Positions 27,924-37,387 of a stretch of 64,000 nucleotides of DNA are shown here, in pieces (position 1 is the stretch's first letter; every line of letters starts with the position of its first letter). Location of the stretch: the NCBI RefSeq assembly GCF_003932735.1, contig NZ_CP033611.1:186001-250000 (forward strand), written 5' to 3'. The position numbers were made by a program, and so were the translations under genes. The stretch is from Rickettsiales endosymbiont of Stachyamoeba lipophora. Lineage in GTDB: Bacteria > Pseudomonadota > Alphaproteobacteria > Rickettsiales > 33-17. The notes beneath the pieces are model-generated. The model searched no databases and was not told the DNA's origin. It saw only the letters and a list, made by a program, of their open reading frames with translations.

Positions 27924-28661
27924 ATGCTTTTTAATTTCCAAAATAAAAAAGTTTTAGTTACTGGCGGAACTGGCGGCATTGGCGCAGGAATTGTTGAAGC
28001 ATTTGCAAAACAAGGAGCTACCGTTTGCATTTCAGGAAGTAATGAACGTAAATTAGTTGAATTTTCTAAGCAAACCTCAATTGATCATTTTGTGGTTGCC
28101 AATTTAAAGGAAGTCAAAGAGGCTTCTTATTTAATTGAGCAGGCACATAGTAAATTAGGTGGCCTGGACATTGTAATTTGCAATGCTGGGATAACTAAGG
28201 ATACTTTGGCATTGAGAATGAGCGATGAATATTTTGACGAAGTGCTAACTGTTAATTTAAAATCTGCGTTTGCTATCAATAGAGCATCGATTAAATTAAT
28301 GCTCAAACAAAAATATGGTAGAATCATAAATATGACTTCTGTAGTTGCGGCAATGGGAAATGCAGGTCAAGCTAATTATGCTGCTTCAAAAGCTGGTCTT
28401 ACTGGCATGAGTAAATCATTAGCACAAGAAGTGGCTAGCAAAGGTATTACCATTAATTGCGTTGCACCTGGATTTATAACCTCCCCTATGACAGATGTTT
28501 TAAACGACGAAATGAAACAAAAGTTTTTTTCTAAAATTCCGCGTGGTGAATTTGGCACTAAAGAAGATGTTGCAGCTGCTTGTTTATTTTTAGCAAGTGA
28601 TGAAGCAAAATATATTACAGGCCAGACTATCCACGTCAACGGCGGATTAATCATGGTTTAA
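27924..28661 (+). CDS. fabG: 3-oxoacyl-[acyl-carrier-protein] reductase
   Basis: 245 residues from the ATG at 27924 (a TTG directly before it is less likely). Reduces 3-oxoacyl-ACP with NADPH in fatty-acid elongation. The cofactor loop TGGTGGIG (13-20), CNAG (86-89), catalytic Ser139, Tyr152, Lys156 (NYAASK) and the PGFI…MTD stretch are typical FabG. First gene of fabG-acpP-fabF-mltG, an order conserved in many proteobacteria. acpP follows after 28 bases. Confidence 0.95.
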   Translation: MLFNFQNKKVLVTGGTGGIGAGIVEAFAKQGATVCISGSNERKLVEFSKQTSIDHFVVANLKEVKEASYLIEQAHSKLGGLDIVICNAGITKDTLALRMSDEYFDEVLTVNLKSAFAINRASIKLMLKQKYGRIINMTSVVAAMGNAGQANYAASKAGLTGMSKSLAQEVASKGITINCVAPGFITSPMTDVLNDEMKQKFFSKIPRGEFGTKEDVAAACLFLASDEAKYITGQTIHVNGGLIMV

Positions 28662-28689
28662 CCAATTAACTTAATTAAGGATTTATAAA

Positions 28690-28935
28690 ATGAATGAAAT
28701 CGAAGCTCAAGTTCGTAAGATTGTTGCTGAACACTTAGATATTGATGAAACAAAAATTACTGAAAATTCATCTTTTGTTGATGATTTAGGCGCTGATAGT
28801 CTTGACCAAGTTGAACTAGTTATGGCTTTTGAAGATAAATTTGGTATTGCAATCCCTGATGATGCTGCAGAAAAAATTGCTACAGTTCGTGATGCTGTAA
28901 GCTTTATTCGTGCCAACATAGAAAATGCTAACTAA
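28690..28935 (+). CDS. acpP: Acyl carrier protein
   Basis: 81 residues, acidic. Ser37 in [11 protein letters not shown] receives the 4'-phosphopantetheine arm. The downstream helix [20 protein letters not shown] is family-typical. AAGGA lies about nine bases before the ATG. Between fabG and fabF in the fatty-acid operon. Confidence 0.98.
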   Translation: MNEIEAQVRKIVAEHLDIDETKITENSSFVDDLGADSLDQVELVMAFEDKFGIAIPDDAAEKIATVRDAVSFIRANIENAN

Positions 28936-28967
28936 TAAACAATCATTCTAATAGAAATTGCCCTATT

Positions 28968-30224
28968 ATGAAAAGAGTAGTTATAACAGGTTTAGGATTA
29001 GTAACGCCGCTTGGTAGTGGTGTTACTTCTTGCTGGAACAATATTATTGCTGGAAAATCAGGTCTTAAAAAGATTGATCGTTTTGATGTCAGTGATCTTG
29101 CAGCTAAAGTTGCAGGATTAGTCCCTTCCAAGGAAGAAATTGATGGATTTGATCCAGATCTTTATATTTCAGCAAAAGAACAAAGAAAAATAGATCCTTT
29201 TATTACCTATGGTATCGCTGCTGCAATACAAGCAGTAGAAGATGCAGGATGGAAGCCAACAGATGAAGATTCATTAATCAGAACCGGCGTATTAATTGGT
29301 TCTGGAATTGGTGGATTATCTACTATCGAATATAATGCTCAGTTATTAAAAGAAGAAGGCCCTCGAAGAATCAGTCCTTTTTTCATACCAGCTTCTTTAA
29401 TTAATCTTATCTCAGGGCATGTTTCAATTAAATATGGGTTTAAAGGCCCTAATCATGCAGTAGTTACCGCTTGCGCAACGGGTGCTCATGCTATTGGTGA
29501 TGCTGCTCGCCTTATAACTTATGGAGATGCAGATGTTATGGTAGCAGGTGGAGCTGAAGCTGCTGTTTGTAGATTAGGGCTTGCAGGTTTTGCTGCAGCA
29601 CGAGCTCTTTCAACAGGTTTTAATGATCGCCCTACTGAAGCTTCACGCCCATGGGATAAAGACCGTGATGGCTTTGTTATGGGAGAAGGAGCTGGCGTTT
29701 TAGTACTTGAAGAATATGAGCATGCTAAAAAACGTGGCGCTAAAATTTATGCAGAGGTGATTGGATATGGTTTATCAGGGGATGGTTACCATATTACTGC
29801 TCCTCATCCTGAAGGTGATGGCGGCTTTAGGGCTATGAAAGCTGCATTAAATAACGCTCAGATTTCTAGCGATAAGATAGATTATATTAATGCTCATGGC
29901 ACTTCCACTCCTCTGGGTGACCAAATTGAGTTAAATGCAGTAAAAAGATTATTTGGAGAACATGCATATAATATATCCATGTCTTCAACCAAATCTGCTG
30001 TTGGGCATTTACTAGGCGCTACAGGAAGTGTAGAAGCAATATTTTCTATTCTTGCACTTCGAGATCAAATTGCTCCTCCAACTCTTAATCTACATAATCC
30101 ATCTGAAGGATGCGATATAGATTTAGTTCCCTTAACTGCAAAAGAAAGAAAAATTGAGTATGCCTTGTCTAACTCATTTGGCTTTGGCGGTACTAATGCT
30201 TCTTTGATTTTCACAAAAATTTAA
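28968..30224 (+). CDS. fabF: 3-oxoacyl-[acyl-carrier-protein] synthase II
   Basis: 418 residues, condensing enzyme of fatty-acid elongation. The Cys-His-His triad is visible as Cys169 (TACATGAHAIG), His310 (NAHGTSTPLGD) and His347 (SAVGHLLGATG). The C-terminal NSFGFGGTNASL is complete. Third gene of the fab operon; the mltG start follows after 15 bases. Confidence 0.98.
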   Translation: MKRVVITGLGLVTPLGSGVTSCWNNIIAGKSGLKKIDRFDVSDLAAKVAGLVPSKEEIDGFDPDLYISAKEQRKIDPFITYGIAAAIQAVEDAGWKPTDEDSLIRTGVLIGSGIGGLSTIEYNAQLLKEEGPRRISPFFIPASLINLISGHVSIKYGFKGPNHAVVTACATGAHAIGDAARLITYGDADVMVAGGAEAAVCRLGLAGFAAARALSTGFNDRPTEASRPWDKDRDGFVMGEGAGVLVLEEYEHAKKRGAKIYAEVIGYGLSGDGYHITAPHPEGDGGFRAMKAALNNAQISSDKIDYINAHGTSTPLGDQIELNAVKRLFGEHAYNISMSSTKSAVGHLLGATGSVEAIFSILALRDQIAPPTLNLHNPSEGCDIDLVPLTAKERKIEYALSNSFGFGGTNASLIFTKI

Positions 30225-30239
30225 AAGAGTGATATTTTA

Positions 30240-31202
30240 ATGATTAAAAAGCTACTGATTATTACCTTAATAATCAGTAGCTTTTTAACTTATCATAATA
30301 CTTATCACCTTAAAAACTTAGAAATTGAAAGTTTTATTATTAATAAAGGCGAGCCTGCTTTTAAAGTTATTGATAATTTAGCTAAACAGAAAATTATTTC
30401 TTCTCCGCATTTTACTAAGGTATTATTTGCATTATATGCTTTTTTTACTAATGCATCAATTAAGCATGGCGAATATGAATTTAAAGGAAAATTTAATTTA
30501 AAGCTGATTATTAGAAAAATTACCCAAGGGGAAATTAAAATAAACTTTGTTACTATCCCCGAAGGATTGACCAATAAACAAATTATTCAAATTTTAAACA
30601 ATTTACCGAAACTTACTGGCAATATCGAAATACCCATCAAAGAAGGAAGCATACTACCGGAAACTTATGATTATACTTTAGGAGATACTAGAACCAATCT
30701 ATTATCTCGAATGATTAAATCACAGCAAAGTTTTCTTAATATTAACTCTTCCATTTTACCAAGCTATATAACAAAGTACGAAGAACTACTTACGTTAGCT
30801 TCAATTATCGAAAAAGAAGCTAAAGTTAATGAAGAACGAGAAATTATTAGCAGCGTATATCATAACAGATTAAAAATTAACATGATTTTACAGGCTGATC
30901 CTACTCTTATTTATGATATAAGACGCGGAGAAGATTTTAATTATATTTTAACTCGTAAAGATATTGAGTTAAACCAATCTAGATACAATACTTATAAATT
31001 TGCCGGGCTACCACCTACTCCTATATGCAATCCAGGCAAAGCCTCTATCATTGCAGCACTAAAACCTGCCAGTACTTATTATCTATATTTTGTCAGTCAA
31101 AATAATGGAGAACATTACTTTGCAAAAAATCTTACAGAACATTTAGAAAATGTTAGAAAATATCGCAGCTCTCAGGCTGCTAGTAATAAAGCAAACAAAT
31201 AA
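30240..31202 (+). CDS. mltG: Endolytic murein transglycosylase MltG (YceG-like)
   Basis: 320 residues. Cuts nascent glycan strands in the periplasm and sets their length. A single N-terminal membrane anchor (residues 3-19), a LysM-like region (about 28-100) and the YceG catalytic domain are seen. The catalytic Glu is Glu191 (ASIIEKEAK), with conserved HNRL and LQADPT after it. In many bacteria mltG follows fabF or pabC, as here. The codons for the membrane anchor form a perfect 21-bp hairpin with a short U-run (30244-30288), which may attenuate expression. Presence of mltG, murD and rodZ indicates some peptidoglycan synthesis. Confidence 0.93.
   Translation: MIKKLLIITLIISSFLTYHNTYHLKNLEIESFIINKGEPAFKVIDNLAKQKIISSPHFTKVLFALYAFFTNASIKHGEYEFKGKFNLKLIIRKITQGEIKINFVTIPEGLTNKQIIQILNNLPKLTGNIEIPIKEGSILPETYDYTLGDTRTNLLSRMIKSQQSFLNINSSILPSYITKYEELLTLASIIEKEAKVNEEREIISSVYHNRLKINMILQADPTLIYDIRRGEDFNYILTRKDIELNQSRYNTYKFAGLPPTPICNPGKASIIAALKPASTYYLYFVSQNNGEHYFAKNLTEHLENVRKYRSSQAASNKANK
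30244..30288 (+). terminator. Perfect 21-bp hairpin inside the first codons of mltG
   Basis: Arms 30244-30264 and 30268-30288 are exact complements (core AGCTACTGATTATTA) around the loop CCT. The right arm ends in TTTTTAA, the form of an intrinsic terminator. It starts two bases after the mltG ATG and spans codons 2-17. A translating ribosome would melt it, so it could act as an attenuator between fabF and mltG. Confidence 0.7.
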
Positions 31203-31213
31203 CCTATATTTAA

Positions 31214-31252
31214 AAATTAAGCCTGCATTGTTATATAATACAGGCTTAATTT
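31214..31252. terminator. Bidirectional terminator between convergent mltG and the 1138-residue gene
   Basis: Arms 31214-31225 (AAATTAAGCCTG) and 31241-31252 are perfect complements with a 15-base loop. A/T-runs lie on both outer sides, fitting the convergent gene ends at 31202 and 31257. Confidence 0.75.
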
Positions 31253-31256
31253 CATT

Positions 31257-34200
31257 TTAAGCATCCGTTCTTGATATACTAGCTTTATCAGCTTCTTTAA
31301 ACCTTTCTACAAAAGATCCTAAAGGACTAATAGAATCTAGAGCATATTGCAGTTTTTGATTTCCAAAAACACTCTGTTTACCTGAAAGATATTCATAACT
31401 ATAATGTATATCAGTACGAGTTTGTTGCGGTTGGTTTTCTTGTACAGGTTGAACCGGCACCTCTATCTTCTCTTGCCTTAATGCATAGCCCATAGATTGT
31501 GCTTGTTCAGGATTATAATTTAATGATACATGAGATGCAACCCACTCAATTAGCAAAGCTGCAAACACTATAGTTGCCGGAGCGCAACCAACCATACTAA
31601 GTAATATCCCCCCAGCAATACCACCTAATGAGCCCCCAGCAGAAATAAGGTATGATTTCAAAAGCTCTCTTTGCTTAAATTTATTTAATGCATTTTGATC
31701 TTTTATGCTTTCCCTTTCTTGTGTAGTAAGATTTTCATTCTTACTTTCATCAACTATAGAATACCCTTTATTAGCAAAAATCTTAGAAGAATAATAAGCC
31801 ACTATCCCACCAACAATTACCCCCAAGGCTAACGTCATTGGAGACTTAGCTAACAATCTAGGCAATATAGTAACAAATCCAGGCAACCTTTTAGATAACG
31901 GAGCTAAAATAACTCTACCCACCACTTTAATGCTTACCACAGTCCCTATAACAGAGAAAACTGTAACCATACTTACCGCCAAGTAACTAGCCCTTTTACC
32001 TATACTGTTTGCTGAATTAATCAGAACATTAGCAATAAATTTAATACATTTGTATATTACATAACATGCAGCAATTAATTGTACAATAGGGAACATAAAA
32101 GCCACCCCTAATAAAGGCAAGCTTAGCAGACCTAAAGCAATCGTACGTAAGCTTTTCAAAGGAGAACCAAACAGGACTTTAAACAAAGATGTTTTTAATA
32201 TTTCAAATTCGATAATTTCTGCCACCTTCTTCAATACTATAACACTTGTTACAGAAGCTAAAGCACTTAGGAAAATAGTTGGAGCAACCAACACTCCTGC
32301 AGCCATCAACTGAGCATAAGTAATACCAGCGATAACTATTGCTAAAACTGCATAAATTGACTTATATTTTATCTTGCTAAAGAATAATGGATAAGTAATA
32401 CGCGAATAAGATTCAAGCTCCTGTGTAATAAGATCAAGGGATCTAGAATTATTATTAGTTGAATCTGGCCTTATCGCATCTTTGATTTTCTTATCTCTTT
32501 CTTCAATTGCATCTTCAATCTTTTGAGTTCTATTTTCTAAATCTACAATGAGGGCTTCTTGGTCAAAATTTAAATGCCAAATTCTCATTAATAATGAATA
32601 CCATCCACTATTTTTTATCTTTTCTATTTTTTGTACAAGTAAAGCTTCTTCTCTTTTAAGATTCCAATAGCTTTTAATATTACTTAATGTTTCTTTGGTA
32701 TTCTGCTCTTCACCATTAGCATTAATAATATTATCTCTTATGCTCCATATTAATTGTTGATAATAATTTTTTTCAAACTCATCAACTGAATTAACTATCT
32801 TTTTCGCGTATTCAATATTTTTATCTGCTAAATCTTTATTAGTTTTTGTAAATCTATCGATCGTATTATTTGTTCTTATCATCTGCTCATAGCCTTGTCG
32901 CAAATAACTTAAAGCTGAATCAGAAGCGCTTATAAACTGGCCATTAGCATTCTTAACAATTTCAGAAGAAACAAATTGCGGATCATTTACTAATGAATCA
33001 CAACTCATTGCTAGTTTAATTGCTTCATAAGACTGTCTAAGAATGGCATAATGCAATAAAGGATACTTATATTCAATAAACTGTCCTGGATGCTGTGAAT
33101 CCTCTTCATAATAAATACAAAGCACCTTAGAATCTGGCTTTTTCTCTTGAAAGAGTTTATATAGAATTGCCAGGCAAGTTGGATTTTGGTTAATATTACG
33201 AAGTAAATCAGTATAAATATTAGTATTCTCATCTTGAGCTTCAAATATAAATGCAGGATCTAAGTGATCAAAAAATTTAACATTTTTTGATTTGCCACCA
33301 ACCTTTATTGTGACTGTGCTATTAAATAACCCATCAATTTCAGCGTAAGAACAATTAACATTGGCAATCTTATCAAGTAATACTTCTCTTGCTTTCTCAA
33401 ATGTTTGAACTTGACCCTCCAGATCATCTTCGGCATCAGTATCACTTCCTGCCTCAGAATATAAATCTGTATCAGGGCTCTCTGATACTTCTACAGAATC
33501 ACTATTCTCACTTACAGCAACATTTTCTAAAATTGTCTCTGTTGTACTATTTGCTGCTGCAGGTGGCGTTTCTGACATACCATTTGTCTCTGTTGTACTA
33601 TTTGCTGCTGCAGGTGGCGTTTCTGACATACCATTTGTAGCTTCGGCAGCTGATGTTGGTGGGTTCATGCCTTCCTCTTCTCTATATTTTTTTACTAATG
33701 CATCTACTCTCTTACTTTCTTTAACCGCTTTTTGTGTTACTTCTTTTATATAAATCCTTAATTGATTTTTAATCGTTTCATGCATAAGTACAGTTGAAAT
33801 TTCTTTATTGTTTAACCCTTTACGCTGCAAATACTTGCGTATTTCTTGAGCAAATATATTTTTACTCACATTCTCTTCATAAGGATCTATTTCTATTTCC
33901 TCTCTATCATGAGCCTGCTTTTTAATTTTTGACAGATTGCCACTCAGATTTTTAATCTCCTGCTCAATTTCACTTAAAGGCCTAACTGCTGTTGTTGCTG
34001 ATGAAGAAGCGGACTGCAGAGCAGGCTTAGAGGCCGCTGTCGGAGCTTGGTTTTTACTAATACTATGTATCGCTGAAGAGGGTGTTTTCTTTATCTGTTG
34101 TGGTTGGTTGATTAATAGATAATTTGCTATTTTATTATCAATCACTGGGTTTTGCATTACTTTGTTAGCTAGTTCCTCTGGTAAATGTCTTTCTGTCTTA

Positions 34201-34673
34201 AGATAATTTCTAATAACACCGACTATATCATTCCTATCTGATGTTAGATTAGAAAGCTTGTTACACACATCCGTAATTGCCACCTCAACCCGCGCTTCAT
34301 TAAGAGCTTTAATCAACCACTCTTGTTCTATTGCTTCTGAATTACCAGTACCTTTACCCTCTCTTATTCCTGCTCTATAAATATCACACAAGCATGCAAG
34401 CGAACTATCATCATCTAACCCATTGTTTTTAGCAAGACTAATAAGAACTTCCTTATAACTTTGTAAAAAGCTTTGTTTTCTATATTCTTGCTGTGCATAA
34501 AGCTCAATTTTAGCAAATATTGTTGCTACTTTACTAAGGGTTTCTTCACTATATTTCCTCTCCATATTTGAAGTGTTATTTCCAGGCTGTACGCTGGTTT
34601 GCGGTGATTGGCGTAAGCTTGAGCTTGAGCTTGAACCTGAGCTTGAACCTGAGCTTGAGCTTGAACTTGGCAT
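31257..34673 (-). CDS. Large Ser-rich, multi-pass membrane protein, candidate effector
   Basis: 1138 residues, no family recognised. Order: a Ser/Gly tract (residues 2-20), a helical region (about 40-230), a charged region, a Thr/Pro/Ala stretch with a perfect 17-residue duplication (about 346-380), an acidic patch, a helical middle (about 420-760) and a C-terminal block of several hydrophobic segments (about 768-1050; for example VLAIVIAGITYAQLMAAGVL and GIAGGILLSMVG). No N-terminal signal peptide. The last 80 residues are hydrophilic. Large proteins with hydrophobic C-terminal blocks are typical of host-membrane-inserted proteins in intracellular bacteria; this is inference. Ends at a bidirectional terminator. 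Confidence 0.7.
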   Translation of the reverse strand: MPSSSSSSGSSSGSSSSSSLRQSPQTSVQPGNNTSNMERKYSEETLSKVATIFAKIELYAQQEYRKQSFLQSYKEVLISLAKNNGLDDDSSLACLCDIYRAGIREGKGTGNSEAIEQEWLIKALNEARVEVAITDVCNKLSNLTSDRNDIVGVIRNYLKTERHLPEELANKVMQNPVIDNKIANYLLINQPQQIKKTPSSAIHSISKNQAPTAASKPALQSASSSATTAVRPLSEIEQEIKNLSGNLSKIKKQAHDREEIEIDPYEENVSKNIFAQEIRKYLQRKGLNNKEISTVLMHETIKNQLRIYIKEVTQKAVKESKRVDALVKKYREEEGMNPPTSAAEATNGMSETPPAAANSTTETNGMSETPPAAANSTTETILENVAVSENSDSVEVSESPDTDLYSEAGSDTDAEDDLEGQVQTFEKAREVLLDKIANVNCSYAEIDGLFNSTVTIKVGGKSKNVKFFDHLDPAFIFEAQDENTNIYTDLLRNINQNPTCLAILYKLFQEKKPDSKVLCIYYEEDSQHPGQFIEYKYPLLHYAILRQSYEAIKLAMSCDSLVNDPQFVSSEIVKNANGQFISASDSALSYLRQGYEQMIRTNNTIDRFTKTNKDLADKNIEYAKKIVNSVDEFEKNYYQQLIWSIRDNIINANGEEQNTKETLSNIKSYWNLKREEALLVQKIEKIKNSGWYSLLMRIWHLNFDQEALIVDLENRTQKIEDAIEERDKKIKDAIRPDSTNNNSRSLDLITQELESYSRITYPLFFSKIKYKSIYAVLAIVIAGITYAQLMAAGVLVAPTIFLSALASVTSVIVLKKVAEIIEFEILKTSLFKVLFGSPLKSLRTIALGLLSLPLLGVAFMFPIVQLIAACYVIYKCIKFIANVLINSANSIGKRASYLAVSMVTVFSVIGTVVSIKVVGRVILAPLSKRLPGFVTILPRLLAKSPMTLALGVIVGGIVAYYSSKIFANKGYSIVDESKNENLTTQERESIKDQNALNKFKQRELLKSYLISAGGSLGGIAGGILLSMVGCAPATIVFAALLIEWVASHVSLNYNPEQAQSMGYALRQEKIEVPVQPVQENQPQQTRTDIHYSYEYLSGKQSVFGNQKLQYALDSISPLGSFVERFKEADKASISRTDA
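33535..33636 (-). repeat. 51-bp perfect tandem duplication in the 1138-residue gene
   Basis: Units 33535-33585 and 33586-33636 are identical over all 51 bases, encoding the 17-residue unit with SETPPAAANSTTET twice. Complete identity, including synonymous positions, implies a recent event. Confidence 0.97.
34613..34671 (-). repeat. Hexanucleotide repeat coding for the N-terminal Ser tract
   Basis: On the + strand GAGCTT and GAACCT/GAACTT hexamers alternate, giving AGC TCA type codons on the coding strand. Slippage by whole hexamers would change tract length by two residues without a frameshift. Confidence 0.85.
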
Positions 34674-34749
34674 GTTATTACCATTAAATTACATTTGCCG
34701 CACAGGTTAACATAAAGTTAACATTTATTCAATATGTATATAATTAACA

Positions 34750-35289
34750 TTAATATTTTTTTGCAATCCTAATCGCTATTTTGCTTAGCGTTTTAATTCC
34801 TGCATTTAATAAAGAATAGCATGGGGCTTCGGTTGCTCCTTCCTTGCGTGCAAGATCACGATGTTCTAATTCCTCTTGCCTAAATTGCTCCAGCTTTGCT
34901 GATAATGCTGGTGCATAATTTTTTAGCTCTTCAATTTGCTCGCTATAATGCTCATCAATTACTTCCTCTACTGCCTCGGTGCAAGCCATAGCTGCTTTTT
35001 CGCCTAGTAGACTAGTAGCTCTACCAAGCATATACCCACCTATATGCCATAATGGGGAAAGTATACTCGGTCTTACATTATGCTTAATTAATTCTTGCTC
35101 AAAAAACTGTAAATGTTCTAATTCTTGGTTATACATATGCTTTATTTCAGGGTTATCGCCTAAAGTTTTTAGTTGCCCTTCATATATCCTTTTAGCACCA
35201 TACTCACCGGCATGATTGACTCGTAAGATTTCCTTGAGCTTGTGAGAAGTATTTTTATCACCTGGTAAATAATCATCAAATTTAACCAT
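34750..35289 (-). CDS. coq7: Demethoxyubiquinone hydroxylase (Coq7 family)
   Basis: 179 residues, membrane-associated di-iron monooxygenase of ubiquinone synthesis. The ligands lie in the family motifs RVNHAGEYGAKRIYEGQ, LEHLQFFE, EVIDEHYSEQI and EELEHRD. Typical short alphaproteobacterial Coq7. The ATG overlaps the dsbB stop by one base, so the two are co-transcribed. Together with the UbiH-like gene at 60854 it indicates aerobic ubiquinone synthesis. Confidence 0.95.
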   Translation of the reverse strand: MVKFDDYLPGDKNTSHKLKEILRVNHAGEYGAKRIYEGQLKTLGDNPEIKHMYNQELEHLQFFEQELIKHNVRPSILSPLWHIGGYMLGRATSLLGEKAAMACTEAVEEVIDEHYSEQIEELKNYAPALSAKLEQFRQEELEHRDLARKEGATEAPCYSLLNAGIKTLSKIAIRIAKKY

Positions 35290-35765
35290 TAATAATTACC
35301 CCTATATTTTTTAAAAATATATAACATCATTAATCCTAAAGAATATAATAATGAGATATTAGAAAGCGTTAGCCCTAAAATTTTATCAGCCTGCTTACAA
35401 CTCACTTGCGGAGCATTGCTTAAAATTGAATCTAAATCTAAAGCGGTATTAAGATCTATACTACAACTAAACCAATCACTAACCAAACCCAGTTCCAGTA
35501 AAGCTTGGTAGCCTGCAAGTAAACTCGAAAGCAGTAATACTATTATAATTAAATAATCCATGTTGTTATTTTTTTTTAATAATTTGATAATTATTATGCC
35601 AATTAAGCTTAAAAAGATGTAACGTTGCCACACACATAATTTACATGGTAAAAAATTAAAGCCATATTGCATTATAAGTACCAAGCCCATCGCCACAATA
35701 GTACTAGCTAGTGCTATTATATCCAGTCTAATTAAAATTTGCTTAACCAAAGATTTTATTGTCAT
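35289..35765 (-). CDS. dsbB: Disulfide-bond formation protein DsbB
   Basis: 158 residues, four membrane segments. It re-oxidises DsbA and passes electrons to ubiquinone. The first periplasmic pair is Cys41-Cys44 (LPCKLCVWQRY), with the conserved quinone-site Arg48. The second pair is Cys99 and Cys121 (WFSCS, VSCKQ). Location upstream of coq7, a ubiquinone gene, is functionally apt. Implies an oxidising periplasm and disulfide-containing envelope or secreted proteins. Confidence 0.9.
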   Translation of the reverse strand: MTIKSLVKQILIRLDIIALASTIVAMGLVLIMQYGFNFLPCKLCVWQRYIFLSLIGIIIIKLLKKNNNMDYLIIIVLLLSSLLAGYQALLELGLVSDWFSCSIDLNTALDLDSILSNAPQVSCKQADKILGLTLSNISLLYSLGLMMLYIFKKYRGNY

Positions 35766-35815
35766 AATTTATATATTTTGTAATATCTGTAAAAAATATC
35801 CTTAAGAGTATATCC

Positions 35816-37387
35816 ATGTCAAACTTACAAAATATTTTAGAAAGTAGCAACTGCTGGCCTGCACAAGAAGCAAAAAAAATTTTAGAAAGAATCGGTAACA
35901 AAATACCTGCCAAAGGATATGTATTATTTGAAACTGGCTATGGCCCTTCAGGATTACCACATATTGGGACTTTTGGTGAAGTGGCAAGAACCAGCATCAT
36001 CAGACATGCTTTTACTAAAATTTCTGGCATTCCAACCAGACTTTTTGCCTTTTCCGACGATATGGATGGGCTTAGAAAGGTACCGGATAATATACCAAAC
36101 AAAGATATGGTTAGAACTTACCTTGGTAAACCTTTAACTTCTATACCTGATCCTTTTGGCACTCATGAAAGTTTTGGCCATCACATGAATAACCGACTAA
36201 GACAATTTTTAGATCAATTTGGCTTCGAATATGAATTTCAAAGTGCTACTGATTATTATAAAGCCGGTAAGTTTGATGCTTTATTGCTTAAGACTTTACA
36301 ACATTTCGATGCAATCATGAATGTCATGCTGCCAACTTTAGGCGAAGAACGCCAGCAAACCTATTCTCCTATTTTACCAATCTGTCCTGAATCCGGCGAA
36401 GTTTTACAAGTACCAATCTTAGAGAAAAATGTAGCAAAAGGTACTATTACATTTAAAAACTCTAAAGGTGTTATTATTGAACAACAGGTAACCGGCGGTC
36501 AGTGTAAATTACAATGGAAGGCTGATTGGGCGATGCGTTGGTGTGCTTTAGATGTGGATTATGAAATGTATGGCAAAGATTTAATTCCTACTGCCGAGCT
36601 TTCAACTAAAATAGCCCGCATTTTAGGATATCAAGAACCAGTATTATTTAACTATGAGTTATTTTTAGATGAGAAGGGCCAAAAAATTTCTAAATCTAAA
36701 GGTAATGGTTTAAGCATGGATGAATGGCTTACTTATGCTCCCGAAGAAAGTTTAAGCTTGTATATGTATCAATCACCTAAAAAAGCTAAAAGACTTTTTT
36801 TTGATGTTATACCTAAAAATATGGATGAATATTTAATTTATTTAAATAAATATTATACTCAAGATCTTGTCCAGCAGGTTGAAAATCCAGTATGGCATAT
36901 TCATCAAGGCAATCCTCCTAAACTTGAGCCGCATAATATCAGCTTCTCTTTATTGCTTAACTTAGCTTCGGTATGTAATCCTGAAAATAGCACCGTATTA
37001 TGGGGTTTTATCTCTAAATACGCTCCAGATGTAAACTTGCAGAACTCCCCTATGCTTACTAAAATGGTGGACTTTGCTGTTAAATATTATAATGACTTTA
37101 TTAAGCCCAACAAAAAATATCCTCTACTGCAAGAAATAGATAAACAAACCATTAATAATCTTATTACTAAACTTAGCAAATTAACTGCTACTGCCACAAA
37201 TGATGAGATTCAAAATTGTTTATACGATCTAGCTAGAGAAGAAAACATTGAATCTAAAGACTTGTTTAAAACCCTTTATAATATGCTACTAGGGCAAGAT
37301 CAAGGCCCACGCTGGGGAACTTTTATTGCCTTATTTGGAATAAATAATACAATTGATTTAGCAAAAAAGGCACTTGAAAGATCATGA
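35816..37387 (+). CDS. lysS: Lysyl-tRNA synthetase, class I
   Basis: 523 residues, the class I (archaeal-type) LysRS found in many alphaproteobacteria including Rickettsiales, instead of the usual class II enzyme. HIGH-equivalent HIGT in GYGPSGLPHIGTFGE and KMSKS-equivalent KISKSKGNG are visible, as is DDMDGLRKVP. The C-terminal helical domain ends AREENIESKDLF…LYNMLLGQDQGPRWG, family-typical. Its stop overlaps the next gene's ATG (ATGA). Confidence 0.96.
   Translation: MSNLQNILESSNCWPAQEAKKILERIGNKIPAKGYVLFETGYGPSGLPHIGTFGEVARTSIIRHAFTKISGIPTRLFAFSDDMDGLRKVPDNIPNKDMVRTYLGKPLTSIPDPFGTHESFGHHMNNRLRQFLDQFGFEYEFQSATDYYKAGKFDALLLKTLQHFDAIMNVMLPTLGEERQQTYSPILPICPESGEVLQVPILEKNVAKGTITFKNSKGVIIEQQVTGGQCKLQWKADWAMRWCALDVDYEMYGKDLIPTAELSTKIARILGYQEPVLFNYELFLDEKGQKISKSKGNGLSMDEWLTYAPEESLSLYMYQSPKKAKRLFFDVIPKNMDEYLIYLNKYYTQDLVQQVENPVWHIHQGNPPKLEPHNISFSLLLNLASVCNPENSTVLWGFISKYAPDVNLQNSPMLTKMVDFAVKYYNDFIKPNKKYPLLQEIDKQTINNLITKLSKLTATATNDEIQNCLYDLAREENIESKDLFKTLYNMLLGQDQGPRWGTFIALFGINNTIDLAKKALERS

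Noticed and set aside
33389-33640. Plus-strand frame with repeated LSLLYYLLLQVAFL
   Set aside because: Antisense to the 51-bp duplication in the 1138-residue gene; hydrophobicity is a by-product of codon usage.
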